From positions 1-22,157 of the forward strand of contig JAJDEH010000368.1 in assembly GCA_029259935.1 (NCBI GenBank): a DNA stretch of 22,157 nt. The letters are read 5' to 3'. This document shows, in pieces, positions 14,002 to 22,157 of this stretch (the first letter of the stretch is position 1; every line of letters starts with the position of its first letter). The notes under the pieces are model-generated. The model was not told the DNA's origin. It did not search any database and saw only the letters and a program-made list of their open reading frames with translations. The translations under genes and the position numbers were made by a program. This DNA is from Planctomycetota bacterium. Lineage in GTDB: Bacteria; Planctomycetota; Planctomycetia; Pirellulales; Pirellulaceae.

Positions 14002-15243
14002 TTAGTTCTTGGGCACGATAACCGTTTCGCCGTCGTGGCGCGCGCCCATGCGATTCCACATTTCGTAGTCGACATAACTCTTGATGAATTGTACCGAACC
14101 GTCACCCATCACCATGTTGGCTCCGTTGCCGGTGTGCATCGACTTAAAGCCGTAGGCATAGGGTTCGGCGAACGGCTTGACGCAAGGATGGCTGATGGAC
14201 AGCTTCCCTGGATCGACGCTGGAATGAGCAAAAGTCGCTATGCAGCCATAGCACTCCGTGGGTGCGTTGCAGGGGGCCGCCGTGCTGGCTGTTACGCCCT
14301 GGCAACTGATCCAGCCGGTTTGCCACTGTCGGTCGTATCGATTGGGAAGAATTTCGCCGGCCAGAAAGGTAGTGGACATCCCGTCGGGAATTTGGCCCAA
14401 ACGAGCTCCGAAATACGTCATCGAAAATGGTCCCGAAATAAACCTGGATCGGTGATCTTCACCACGATTCGCATCGCCCACGTCGGTACCGTTGGGAAAT
14501 TTGGTCGAAGGATTGTCGAAATAGTCGCCTTCGCTGACGATAAGCCCCAAGTTTTCACAGTTGGTGTTGTGGTCGTTGTCCACCATCCGCTGCGCGCCCA
14601 GGCTGAAGGCGTAGGACGTTAGCGCGATACGCGTGTGGGTAACGGCAACGCCTTGGTCACGGACCGGGTCATACTCCGTGCCACTGGGGGTCAAAACCGT
14701 TTCATGCCGCTTCGGACCGTCAGATGAAGGACACCACAAATCGGGTAACACAATGTCATGGAATGCTTGGGCCTTCAGCCAAGCCGGATCATTCGGGTTA
14801 AAACCAGCGTCCAAGGGAGAAATGAGAAGCGGCAAATTGGCTGCACGACTGTATCGCCGGCCCAGCAGTCCCGCCTCAGAACGCCAATTGTCGGTGGACG
14901 CTCGCATCATGTCATACAACGGCTGCTTTTCCATGTGCGGAAGAATTTTTACAAAAATATTCCCCTTCGCGCCGGGCTCACCGCTGAGCGCTCCGTTGTT
15001 TGGCACGGCGTTGGTGGCGGCGTTGGACATCGAATTGAAGGGAAGTTGGCCGTGCAGGGCATCATACGCGGTTACGGCCATCCCAATTTGGCGAAGCTTG
15101 TTAGTGCACTCCGACCGCCGCGCCGATTCTCTCGCCGCTTGAACGGCTGGCAACAACAGGGACACCAGAATTCCGATGATGGCGATCACCACCAACATTT
15201 CGACCAACGTAAAGGCGGCCCGTGTTTGAGGGTTGGCTCTCAT
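14002..15243 (-). CDS. DUF1559 prepilin-like protein
   Basis: The protein has 413 residues. The start at 15243 places the type IV prepilin motif correctly: a short basic leader, then [20 protein letters not shown], with F11 as mature residue 1 and the conserved E15 as mature Glu5. Residue -1 is Ala instead of the usual Gly. The central DUF1559 region includes [21 protein letters not shown]. Near the C-terminus is the processing-associated signature related to H-X9-DG: H370 then [10 protein letters not shown] and DG, with ten intervening residues. The family is massively expanded in Planctomycetes and resembles pseudopilins; its role in export or envelope structure is not settled. It is anchored by the N-terminal helix. 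The RBS is weak. A candidate promoter sits at 15359-15387. Confidence 0.94.
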   Translation of the reverse strand: MRANPQTRAAFTLVEMLVVIAIIGILVSLLLPAVQAARESARRSECTNKLRQIGMAVTAYDALHGQLPFNSMSNAATNAVPNNGALSGEPGAKGNIFVKILPHMEKQPLYDMMRASTDNWRSEAGLLGRRYSRAANLPLLISPLDAGFNPNDPAWLKAQAFHDIVLPDLWCPSSDGPKRHETVLTPSGTEYDPVRDQGVAVTHTRIALTSYAFSLGAQRMVDNDHNTNCENLGLIVSEGDYFDNPSTKFPNGTDVGDANRGEDHRSRFISGPFSMTYFGARLGQIPDGMSTTFLAGEILPNRYDRQWQTGWISCQGVTASTAAPCNAPTECYGCIATFAHSSVDPGKLSISHPCVKPFAEPYAYGFKSMHTGNGANMVMGDGSVQFIKSYVDYEMWNRMGARHDGETVIVPKN

Positions 15244-15581
15244 GACAAATTTCTTTCGATAGGGACGGTGAATAAAGACAGAATGAAATTGATAAGACCG
15301 CGCTGGGTTCATTCACTGGTCCGACTACCGCGCGGCCGCCGCCCATCCTAACCTTCGCTTTATAAGATTTTAGCTCGAAAAACGCAAGAATAAGGCGCGC
15401 GGCCATCTGGGCCTCGCCCCTGGGTGAATCCACGGCGATCTTCAGTTTCTCCGCGGTTCCTTGCGGATTTTGTTGACGGGTGGCTTGGGATGGAACACAA
15501 TAACCACCTAAGCCCGACCCGGCCCCAATCCGGCAACGCGGCATGAGCCGCCCCCACCCGCCATTTGCTTTGACAGGTCCC
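15244..15581. other. Divergent intergenic region, 338 bases
   Basis: The region separates the leftward prepilin gene and the rightward PPC gene. It contains a candidate leftward promoter (15359-15387). I see no clear promoter for the rightward gene; a TTGACA-like TTGACG lies at 15473-15478 without a good -10. No gene is supported. Confidence 0.5.
15359..15387 (-). promoter_or_regulatory. Candidate sigma-70-type promoter of the DUF1559 gene
   Basis: On the minus strand, TTGCGT (15387-15382) lies 17 bp from TATAAA (15364-15359, 5/6 match). The spacer is A/T-rich. The leader would be about 108 nt to the ATG at 15243. Confidence 0.45.
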
Positions 15582-17939
15582 ATGAATCGATTGATCCATC
15601 CATTTGCTCTTGGCGCGTTCGTCCTGATTCAACTCACCAGTTGGGTACTGGCCCCACCCGCGGTGGCACAGCCGACCCTTTCCAGAGCAACTCCCCAGGC
15701 AGTTCTCCCGGGCGGGAGTACCGAGATTGTCCTGACGGGCGACAAACTGGAAGCTCCGCTGAATGTCTGGACCAGCTTTCCAGCAACCGTGGAAATAGTC
15801 CCGCCCGCTGACGGGAAGCAAAATCCCAAAAGGCTTGTCTGCCGACTGGCCGTCGATGGGGCCGTCCCCGTGGGAATCGGTGGCCTGATCGTGGCGACCG
15901 CGGGTGGTGTTTCCGATACTCTGCTGCTGGCCATCGACGACTTGCCCTCTACCGCCAAGACTGGAAGCATCCACACCCTGGAGACGGCCCAGCCGATCAC
16001 TTTGCCAACCGGAATCGACGGGCTCTCAAGCGGCAGCCAGTCGGACTTCTACAAATTCACCGCGACCGCGGGACAACGAATTACCGCGAGCGTTTTTGCC
16101 CGCCGGTTGGCCTCCAAGCTGGACCCGGTGATGTGGCTGCGAGACGCCCAAGGTCAAGAACTGGCCTACGCCGATGACGACCTGGGTTTGGGCGTCGATT
16201 GCCGGCTCAGTCACACGTTCGCCGCGGGTGGCGAATATGTCATTGAAGTTAGAGATAACAGTTTTCGCAGCGGGTTGCCCTATCGGCTGCGAATCGGCGA
16301 TTTCCCCGTGATCAGTTCGGCCTATCCGCTCGGTGGTCAACTTGGCCAGCCGACAACCTTCAACTTTGCGGGTCCAACAACCGCCGGCATCGAACCGACC
16401 CAAGTCACCATGCCCACCGAAGCTCTGGGTGGATTCACCACGGTTGGAGCGAAATACAAAGGAGGCACTTCCTCGGCGTTAGTCGCTGTCGCGGCCAGCC
16501 ATCTGACCGAAGCATTGGAAGCCGAACCGAACAACGACCCGCCCACCGCGACCCCCGTGACGATTCCCTGTGCGATTAACGGAAAGCTGCAAGCCGACGG
16601 CGATCGCGATCACTTCAAGATCGACGCCAAGAAGGGCCAACGCATTTTGCTGAAGACTTTCTCCCGCTCGCTTGGATCTCCAAGTTATGTCAAAACTCGC
16701 ATCGCCAAGATGGACGGCGGCCAGCTTGCTGAATCGCCCGTCACCGATGCCGAGGAAGAGGTTCTCGCTTATACGTTTCCGGCGGACGGCTCGTACTTGG
16801 TGATCGTCGAGGATTTGCTGCATCGCGGCGGACCGGACTTTACCTATCGCGTGGCCATCGAACCGACAGCCGGATTTTCCCTGGCGCTGAAGCACGATCC
16901 CAAAGCGGATGCCGCCGGGAACAGTTACAAGGTCGTCTCGTCGAACCAAGACGCCTTTGCGATCACGGTCGAGACCAAACGCGATGGCTACAACGGGCCG
17001 ATCACGCTTTCGGTCGAAGCGGGTGGAAAGCAATTTGAAGTCCATCGCAATGTGATTGCGGAAAAGCAAAAAGAGACCCGTTTGATCGCTATCGTTCCCG
17101 CGGACTTTCAGCCAGGCACGTTCGCCAAGATGCGAATCGTAGGCAAGGCCAACGTGAATGGAGCGGATGTCGAAGTGGCGGCAAGTACCTTCAATGTGCT
17201 GCGAGCCAAGTGGGCCCATCTGGCTCAGCCGCCTCGCTGGCATGACGGTCTGCTGGCGTTTGGCGCGGCCAAGCCGGTAGTTCCATTCTTTGCGTGGAAG
17301 GGTGCTCAAGACATGGTCTATTTTCCACGCGCCGTCGGCAAGACGCAGATTACGCTGACTCCCGACCGCAAGAACGCCAAATTCACGGGCGCTGTTACCG
17401 TCCTAGTGACAGGCGATTCCGGACCGCTGAAGCTGGCCGTCAAGCAAAACGATAAGCCCCCCAAGGAAACGTACGGCATCACCATTTCCGGCCCCGCCGA
17501 TCTGGCCGATGGTGAGCATCGCATACAACTATTGGCGTTCGCGGAGTTTGGCGGACGCGGTCAAAAGCTAATTACCGAATTGCCCGTCAAGGTCGTCACG
17601 CCCATGTCGCTGACCGTCGCTCCGGCGGGGCCGCTCATGGTCGGCAAGAAGCAAAAAGTGAAAGTTACCGTGACGCGATTTTCCGATGGCAAGCGGGTGA
17701 CTCGCGAGCCCGTCACGGTTCGATGCACCAAATTGCCGGCCGGCGTTACCGGGCCGGGAGATGTTACCTTCGCGGCCGACGTCGACCAGTTTCAAATCGA
17801 CTTGGAATTGACCGCCGCCGCCGGTGCCGCGGTTGGAAAATTCGACGGCCTTACCGTCGAAGCCGTCACCAAATTCCAGGGACAAGAGATCAAGATACCC
17901 AGTCCAGCGGCGAGCCTAGAAGTCAAACCGGCCGGTTAA
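15582..17939 (+). CDS. Exported protein with two PPC domains
   Basis: The protein has 785 residues from the ATG at 15582, which has AGG 5 nt upstream. It gives a signal peptide (RLIHPFALGAFVLIQLTSW, then APPAVAQ); the in-frame ATG at 15543 has no RBS. Residues about 31-118 are an Ig-like IPT/TIG-type module (PTLSRATPQAVLPGGSTEIV). Two PPC (bacterial pre-peptidase C-terminal) domains follow at about 125-237 (DFYKFTATAGQRITASVFA) and 312-427 (DHFKIDAKKGQRILLKTFS, DGSYLVIVED). The rest, about 430-785, is beta-rich and repeats Ig-like strands (LSVEAGGKQF, VTPMSLTVAPAGPL). There is no protease or other catalytic domain. It is the first gene of the three-gene rightward cluster, 54 bases ahead of the DUF1549 gene, so co-transcription is likely. 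Confidence 0.88.
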   Translation: MNRLIHPFALGAFVLIQLTSWVLAPPAVAQPTLSRATPQAVLPGGSTEIVLTGDKLEAPLNVWTSFPATVEIVPPADGKQNPKRLVCRLAVDGAVPVGIGGLIVATAGGVSDTLLLAIDDLPSTAKTGSIHTLETAQPITLPTGIDGLSSGSQSDFYKFTATAGQRITASVFARRLASKLDPVMWLRDAQGQELAYADDDLGLGVDCRLSHTFAAGGEYVIEVRDNSFRSGLPYRLRIGDFPVISSAYPLGGQLGQPTTFNFAGPTTAGIEPTQVTMPTEALGGFTTVGAKYKGGTSSALVAVAASHLTEALEAEPNNDPPTATPVTIPCAINGKLQADGDRDHFKIDAKKGQRILLKTFSRSLGSPSYVKTRIAKMDGGQLAESPVTDAEEEVLAYTFPADGSYLVIVEDLLHRGGPDFTYRVAIEPTAGFSLALKHDPKADAAGNSYKVVSSNQDAFAITVETKRDGYNGPITLSVEAGGKQFEVHRNVIAEKQKETRLIAIVPADFQPGTFAKMRIVGKANVNGADVEVAASTFNVLRAKWAHLAQPPRWHDGLLAFGAAKPVVPFFAWKGAQDMVYFPRAVGKTQITLTPDRKNAKFTGAVTVLVTGDSGPLKLAVKQNDKPPKETYGITISGPADLADGEHRIQLLAFAEFGGRGQKLITELPVKVVTPMSLTVAPAGPLMVGKKQKVKVTVTRFSDGKRVTREPVTVRCTKLPAGVTGPGDVTFAADVDQFQIDLELTAAAGAAVGKFDGLTVEAVTKFQGQEIKIPSPAASLEVKPAG

Positions 17940-17993
17940 GCGATTGCCAACCTTGCCTACATCAACCAACGAGTGGTCAAAAGGGACTAAACC

Positions 17994-20456
17994 ATGTACC
18001 GAGCGAACTTAGTTGCACTTGCGATATTCGCGAGTTTTCTTACGGGATCGGCCCTAGCCGAGGACGCCGGCGAACTGGTGCCCGTGCAGGTCGGCACGCC
18101 ACAGCGAATCGACGTCTTTCCCCAGAAAATTCAACTGGCCGGCGTGCGCGAGCAAATGCAGTTGGTCGTAACGGGGTATTACGCGGATGGCACGCTGCAA
18201 GACTTGACCAGCGTGACTGAAATCACGTCCACCAATCCCGCCATTGCAGAAGTGAAAGACGGAGCGGTGCTGCCGCGCGGCGATGGAGCGGCACAACTGC
18301 ACTTCAAAGTCGGCGGCCAATCGGCAACGGCAGCCGTCGAAGTTTCCAACCAATCGCAGCCGCAGCCCGTTTCGTTTCAATACGGAACCCTTGTCGCCCT
18401 TTCCAAGCAAGGTTGCAATTCGGGCGCTTGCCATGGTTCGCCCAGCGGCAAAGCCGGATTTCGATTGTCGTTGCGTGCTTTTGATCCCAAGCTGGATGAA
18501 CTAACGCTGATCCGTGAAGAGTTTGGCCGCCGCACCAATACGCTCGCTCCGGAAGCGAGTTTGCTGTTGGCCAAGCCGTTGATGAAGGTGCCGCATGGCG
18601 GTGGCATGAAGATCCACACTAGTGACCCGGCTTTCGCCTTGCTTCGCGATTGGATCGCCGAAGGCTGCCGCATGGATCCCGCGGAATCACCGAAATGCGT
18701 CAAGCTGGAAGTGTATCCGCCGTCGGGCCGAGTGCTGAAGCGGCCCGCGCACACTCAACAACTTTCCGTCCGAGCCCACTTTACCGATGGGTCGGTCCGC
18801 GATGTCACGCCGCTGGCCGTTTATTCCAGCAGTGATGAACAGGTTGCCTCCGTGAATGAAAACGGGCTCGTGATCGGCAACGACCGGGGCGAAATCGCGG
18901 TCGTGGTTCGCTATCTGGAGTTCATCGAAACCAGCTTTATCACGTTCGTCCGCGACGTCGAAGGCTTTGCCTGGAACGACCCGGCGGCCAACAACTATGT
19001 CGACAAGTTGGTTGACGAAAAGTTAAAGCAGTTGAAATTCCTGCCGGCTGATCTTTGCACCGACGAAGAATTTATTCGTCGGGTTTATTTGACGGTGATC
19101 GGACTACTGCCGACGGTTGAAGAATCGAACCGGTTCCACGCCGACAGCGCGCCCGATAAGCGAGCCAAGCTGATCGACTCGTTGCTCGACCGGCCCGAGT
19201 TCGCCAAGTTCTGGGCGCTCAAGTGGGGCGATTTGCTGAAGATGACCACCGGACAAGTCGGCGCGGACGGCGTGCATAAGTATCACCGCTGGGTCGAACG
19301 GGCCTACCGGCAAAACATGCCCTACGACGAATTTGCCCGACAGCTTCTAACAGCCGTCGGCAGCACCATGAACAATCCGGCGGCGAACTTTTACCGCACT
19401 TCGGCCAGTGTGAATGACTGCGTGGAAAACGTCTCCCAAGTCTTCTTGGGAGCGCGGCTGCAGTGCGCCAAATGCCACAATCACCCGTTCGAACGCTGGA
19501 CGCAAGACAACTACTACGGCATGGCCGCGTTTTTCAATCGCGTGCAGCGTCAAAAGACGCGTCGCGACGAGATGCTGGTCTACTACAGCGGCAGCGGTGA
19601 AGTCACGCAACCGCGAACGGGCCAGAAGATGAAGCCCTGGCTGCCTCTGCAGGGTGAAATCGATCCGCCCGCGGATTCCGATCGCCGCCTGCCGTTCGCC
19701 GAATGGCTGACCAAAAAGGACAATCTCTTCTTTAGCAAAGTCGAAGTGAACCGGATCTGGAGCCATCTGCTGGGACAGGGCATTGTCGAACCGGCCGATG
19801 ATTTTCGCGAATCGAATCCGCCCTCGAACGCCGCCCTGTTGGCCGCATTGTCCAAGGACTTCGCGGACAGCGGTTTTGATCGCAAGCACATGATTCGCAC
19901 GATCCTCAACAGCCGCACCTATCAGGCCAGTTCCAATACGAACGAATTCAACAAGGACGACGCCAAGTACTTCTCGCATTTCGAACCACGCATGCTGGGC
20001 GCGGAACAACTGCTGGACGCCATCTGCCACGTCACCGACGTGCCGGAGAAGTTCGGCGTATTGCCCGCGGGCACCAAGGCAACCCAGTTGCCGTCGCCCG
20101 ATCTGGCGAAAAACGACTTCCTCAAAATCTTTGGCCAGCCCGAACGGCAAACCGTGTGTGCTTGTGAGCGATCGAACGAGTCGAATTTGGGACAAGCATT
20201 GCAGCTTTACAACGGCCCGCTGGTCCACGGCAAGCTGCGTCACGCAAACAATCGCTTCCGCCAATTGGTCAAGGCGAGCAAGACAGACGAGGAAATCCTC
20301 AGCCAATTGTATATGGCCGCTTTCTCGCGCGAGCCGAGCACGCCGGAACGCGACGCCGCTCTGAAGCACATTCAGTCCAAGGAAGATCGCCTGTTGGCGC
20401 TGGAAGATGTGTGCTGGGCGATCATAAATATGAATGAATTTTTGTTCCAACATTAG
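17994..20456 (+). CDS. Big2-PSCyt-DUF1549-DUF1553 exported protein
   Basis: The protein has 820 residues. The start at 17994 has AAAGGGA about 8 nt upstream and a signal peptide (YRANLVALAIFASFLTGSA, cleavage near LAE). Domains: a Big2/Ig-like module at about 35-118, a haem-type motif CNSGACH (141-147) in a PSCyt-like region, a second Big2-like module at about 240-320, DUF1549 at about 328-520 with CAKCH (491-495, then NHPFERW), and DUF1553 at about 565-815 (RLPFAEWLTKKDN, VNRIWSHLLGQG). The first motif has CX4CH spacing instead of CX2CH. It is probably periplasmic or envelope-bound, binding one or two haems. It follows the PPC gene by 54 bases. It belongs to a different subtype from the leftward protein at 95-2245, which has no Big2 module and a CX2CH first motif. 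Confidence 0.94.
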   Translation: MYRANLVALAIFASFLTGSALAEDAGELVPVQVGTPQRIDVFPQKIQLAGVREQMQLVVTGYYADGTLQDLTSVTEITSTNPAIAEVKDGAVLPRGDGAAQLHFKVGGQSATAAVEVSNQSQPQPVSFQYGTLVALSKQGCNSGACHGSPSGKAGFRLSLRAFDPKLDELTLIREEFGRRTNTLAPEASLLLAKPLMKVPHGGGMKIHTSDPAFALLRDWIAEGCRMDPAESPKCVKLEVYPPSGRVLKRPAHTQQLSVRAHFTDGSVRDVTPLAVYSSSDEQVASVNENGLVIGNDRGEIAVVVRYLEFIETSFITFVRDVEGFAWNDPAANNYVDKLVDEKLKQLKFLPADLCTDEEFIRRVYLTVIGLLPTVEESNRFHADSAPDKRAKLIDSLLDRPEFAKFWALKWGDLLKMTTGQVGADGVHKYHRWVERAYRQNMPYDEFARQLLTAVGSTMNNPAANFYRTSASVNDCVENVSQVFLGARLQCAKCHNHPFERWTQDNYYGMAAFFNRVQRQKTRRDEMLVYYSGSGEVTQPRTGQKMKPWLPLQGEIDPPADSDRRLPFAEWLTKKDNLFFSKVEVNRIWSHLLGQGIVEPADDFRESNPPSNAALLAALSKDFADSGFDRKHMIRTILNSRTYQASSNTNEFNKDDAKYFSHFEPRMLGAEQLLDAICHVTDVPEKFGVLPAGTKATQLPSPDLAKNDFLKIFGQPERQTVCACERSNESNLGQALQLYNGPLVHGKLRHANNRFRQLVKASKTDEEILSQLYMAAFSREPSTPERDAALKHIQSKEDRLLALEDVCWAIINMNEFLFQH

Positions 20457-20495
20457 CAGGACCGCGCATCTTGAAAGACACTCACTCGGAATTCT

Positions 20496-20572
20496 CACGC
20501 GAAGGCGCTAAGCCGCGAAGGCTGGCAGGGCTTCGTATCCGTCTTTCCTTAGCGGCTTCGCGCCTTCGCGTG
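20496..20572. repeat. 77-base imperfect palindrome with 21-bp arms
   Basis: The left arm (20496-20516) and the right arm (20552-20572) are reverse complements except at one position, around a 35-nt loop. Within the left half, GCGAAGGC is directly repeated at 20499-20506 and 20514-20521. It fills the gap between the DUF1549 gene and the WD40 gene. I recall similar 'GCGAAGGCGC' motifs as dispersed REP- or MITE-like units in many bacteria. An RNA copy would fold into a very stable hairpin; the sequence after the stem (CCCCTTTCG) is a poor T-run. Confidence 0.75.
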
Positions 20573-20629
20573 CCCCTTTCGTCCGCACCGCTGTCTCAGT
20601 AAAGCAACTGAAATCTAGGTTCAAGTATC

Positions 20630-21982
20630 ATGTCCAGAATTACCGCCGCGTTCCTGATCGCCGTCCTTACTCTTATGTGCAACGAGGCTCCTGGCGCGGA
20701 ACCAGTCAGTTTTCGCAAAGACATCGCGCCGATCTTGCTGGAAAACTGTCTTGCCTGTCACGGTCCCAAAAAGGCCGAAGGCAGCTTTCGCGTGGACACA
20801 TTCGAGCGGGTCATGGCTGCGGGCGACACGGGCACTCCCGGTTTCACCGCCAGCGACGTGGATAACAGCGAAGTTTACCTGCGGATCATCAGCGAGGACG
20901 AAGGCGAACGCATGCCGCTGGAAAGCGATCCTTTGCCCGCCGAAAAAGCCGCGCTCGTAAAACGCTGGGTGGAAGAAGGCGCGAAGTACGACGCCAAGGA
21001 TCCCAAGGCCTCGCTGGCGTCGATCGTGCCGCCGCCCGTCTATCCCGACGCGCCTGAAACCTATTCTCACACGGTGCCCATTACGGCGGTGACGTTCAGC
21101 CCCGACGGCAGCCAGGTGGTCGTGGCCGGCTATTACGAACTGACGGTTTGGAATCCTCTCGATGGCGCACTGGTCAAGCGAATCGGCAACGTCGGCGAAC
21201 GAACCTACTCGCTGGCCTACAGCCCCGACGGAAAGATCTTGGCCGTCGGCGGCGGGCAACCAGGACGGCTGGGTGAAGTGCGATTGTTCGATCCGGCGGC
21301 CGGCACATTGACCAAGGTGTTGTTGTCGACTTCCGACGTGGTGTTCGATGTCGTCTTTAATCCCGCCGGAGATCGCCTAGCGGTTACCTCCGCGGACGGC
21401 GTGTTGCGAATTTTCAATGTTGCCAGCGGCGCGGAAGAACTAACCATCACCAGCCATTCCGACTGGATCATGTCGGTTGCTTGGAACGCGGATGGTACGA
21501 AGCTTGCCTCGGCCAGCCGTGACAAAACGGCCAAAGTGTTCGACGCCAAAACGGGCGAGCTGATCGTGACCTACGCCGGCCACGGCCAGCCGGTCAAGGG
21601 CGTGGCTTTCCATCCCGACGGCGCGGAAGTTTATTCAAGCGCGGCCGACAAGAAAGTGCAGCGCTGGAAGATCGCCGATGGCAAAAAGAGCGCCGATGTG
21701 GGCAGCTTGGGCGGCGAAAACTACAAGCTGAAGACGGGCGGCGGTTTCATGTTCGTCGGTTCCGCCGACAAATCGGCCCGGCAATATGAACTGAAGACGC
21801 ACAAGCAAGTCCGCTCGTACGCCGGCCATTCGGATTGGGTCTTGTCGACGGCATTCCATGGCGGAACCAAACGGCTCGCCGCCGGCACGTTCGACGGCCA
21901 AGTGCGCATCTGGAACACCGAGGATGGCAAAGCCGTCGTGACCTTCGTCGCCGCGCCGGGCAAGCAATTAGCCCAGAAATAG
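20630..21982 (+). CDS. PSCyt1-WD40 repeat exported protein
   Basis: The protein has 450 residues. It has a signal peptide (SRITAAFLIAVLTLMCNEA, then PGAEP). PSCyt1 spans about 25-120: VSFRKDIAPILLENCLACHG with haem motif C40-C43-H44, and GERMPLESDPLPAEKAALV ahead of the RWVEEGA helix. A WD40 propeller follows at about 145-440. Repeat ends include YYELTVWN, DGVLRIFN, DKTAKVFD, DKKVQRWK and DGQVRIWN, each preceded by GH or SPDG-type turns. Such proteins are a planctomycete hallmark. The propeller probably mediates protein contacts in the periplasm. It is the last gene of the cluster, separated from the DUF1549 gene by the 77-base palindrome. The RBS is weak (TAGG). Low transcription coupling to the upstream gene is possible. 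Confidence 0.93.
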   Translation: MSRITAAFLIAVLTLMCNEAPGAEPVSFRKDIAPILLENCLACHGPKKAEGSFRVDTFERVMAAGDTGTPGFTASDVDNSEVYLRIISEDEGERMPLESDPLPAEKAALVKRWVEEGAKYDAKDPKASLASIVPPPVYPDAPETYSHTVPITAVTFSPDGSQVVVAGYYELTVWNPLDGALVKRIGNVGERTYSLAYSPDGKILAVGGGQPGRLGEVRLFDPAAGTLTKVLLSTSDVVFDVVFNPAGDRLAVTSADGVLRIFNVASGAEELTITSHSDWIMSVAWNADGTKLASASRDKTAKVFDAKTGELIVTYAGHGQPVKGVAFHPDGAEVYSSAADKKVQRWKIADGKKSADVGSLGGENYKLKTGGGFMFVGSADKSARQYELKTHKQVRSYAGHSDWVLSTAFHGGTKRLAAGTFDGQVRIWNTEDGKAVVTFVAAPGKQLAQK

Positions 21983-22157
21983 CCGTCTCGGCGTTGCGTG
22001 TGGTGGGTCTTTTCCGACCTAGTGCCGCAACTCGCAATTGAGGGTACATGAAACGCATTCCTTGCCGAGATTACGGCGAGTGGCCTTTGCCAAGACTTCG
22101 TAGATTACCGTGATTCTATCGACATGAAAGTCCTTCCTCCCGTCTGATGACCGTGAT
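21983..22157. other. Trailing 175 bases, no gene seen
   Basis: After the WD40 gene only very short frames occur, for example a 21-codon one from 22048. No RBS-backed start, repeat or terminator is convincing. A downstream gene could begin beyond the window. Confidence 0.5.

Noticed and set aside
19347..20498. A 383-codon minus-strand frame
   Set aside because: It is antisense to the DUF1553 part of the Big2-DUF1549 gene and shows no domain.

Overview
The window looks like chromosomal DNA from a planctomycete, most likely of the Pirellulales. I base this on planctomycete-specific families: two DUF1549/DUF1553 (PSCyt/PSD1) secreted proteins, a PSCyt1-WD40 protein, a PPC-domain secreted protein, a DUF1559 prepilin-like protein, and a secreted HEAT-like protein ending in a HINT domain. 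The DNA is GC-rich with long antisense shadow frames. I see no tRNA, rRNA, CRISPR, transposase or phage gene, and taxonomy is inferred from gene content only.

Left part (1-4819): a leftward compact PSCyt1-DUF1549-DUF1553 protein (95-2245), a 548-base gap with short dispersed-repeat-like elements, a rightward VOC protein with a probable TTG start (2794-3147), and a rightward exported protein with a C-terminal cytochrome c'-type haem motif (3371-4345). A gene-poor 474-base stretch follows.

Middle (4820-9911): a leftward pair, an MtfA-type zinc peptidase (6758-7531) and a secreted 601-aa protein of unknown function (4820-6625). Then comes a 694-base intergenic region, the richest non-coding part of the window. 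It holds a candidate leftward ~87-nt small RNA with two hairpins and an intrinsic terminator, a palindromic -10 element, a weak rightward terminator, and a very good sigma-54 -24/-12 promoter with helically phased upstream repeats. That promoter faces a rightward protein with four CBS domains (8226-9080). A leftward inositol-monophosphatase-family enzyme (9114-9911) converges on it.

Right-centre (10101-15243): a rightward secreted HINT protein (10101-12023) converges at 15 bases on a leftward long LOG-family protein (12039-13076). A rightward four-TM membrane protein (13352-13936) and a leftward DUF1559 prepilin-like protein (14002-15243) follow.

Right end (15582-21982): three rightward exported proteins, PPC-domain, Big2-PSCyt-DUF1549-DUF1553 and PSCyt1-WD40, form a typical planctomycete 'PSCyt' cluster. 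The DUF1501 gene that often accompanies such clusters is absent. A 77-base imperfect palindrome lies between the last two genes. The cluster probably encodes an envelope or periplasmic haem-containing system, but its biochemistry is not established by anything visible here.
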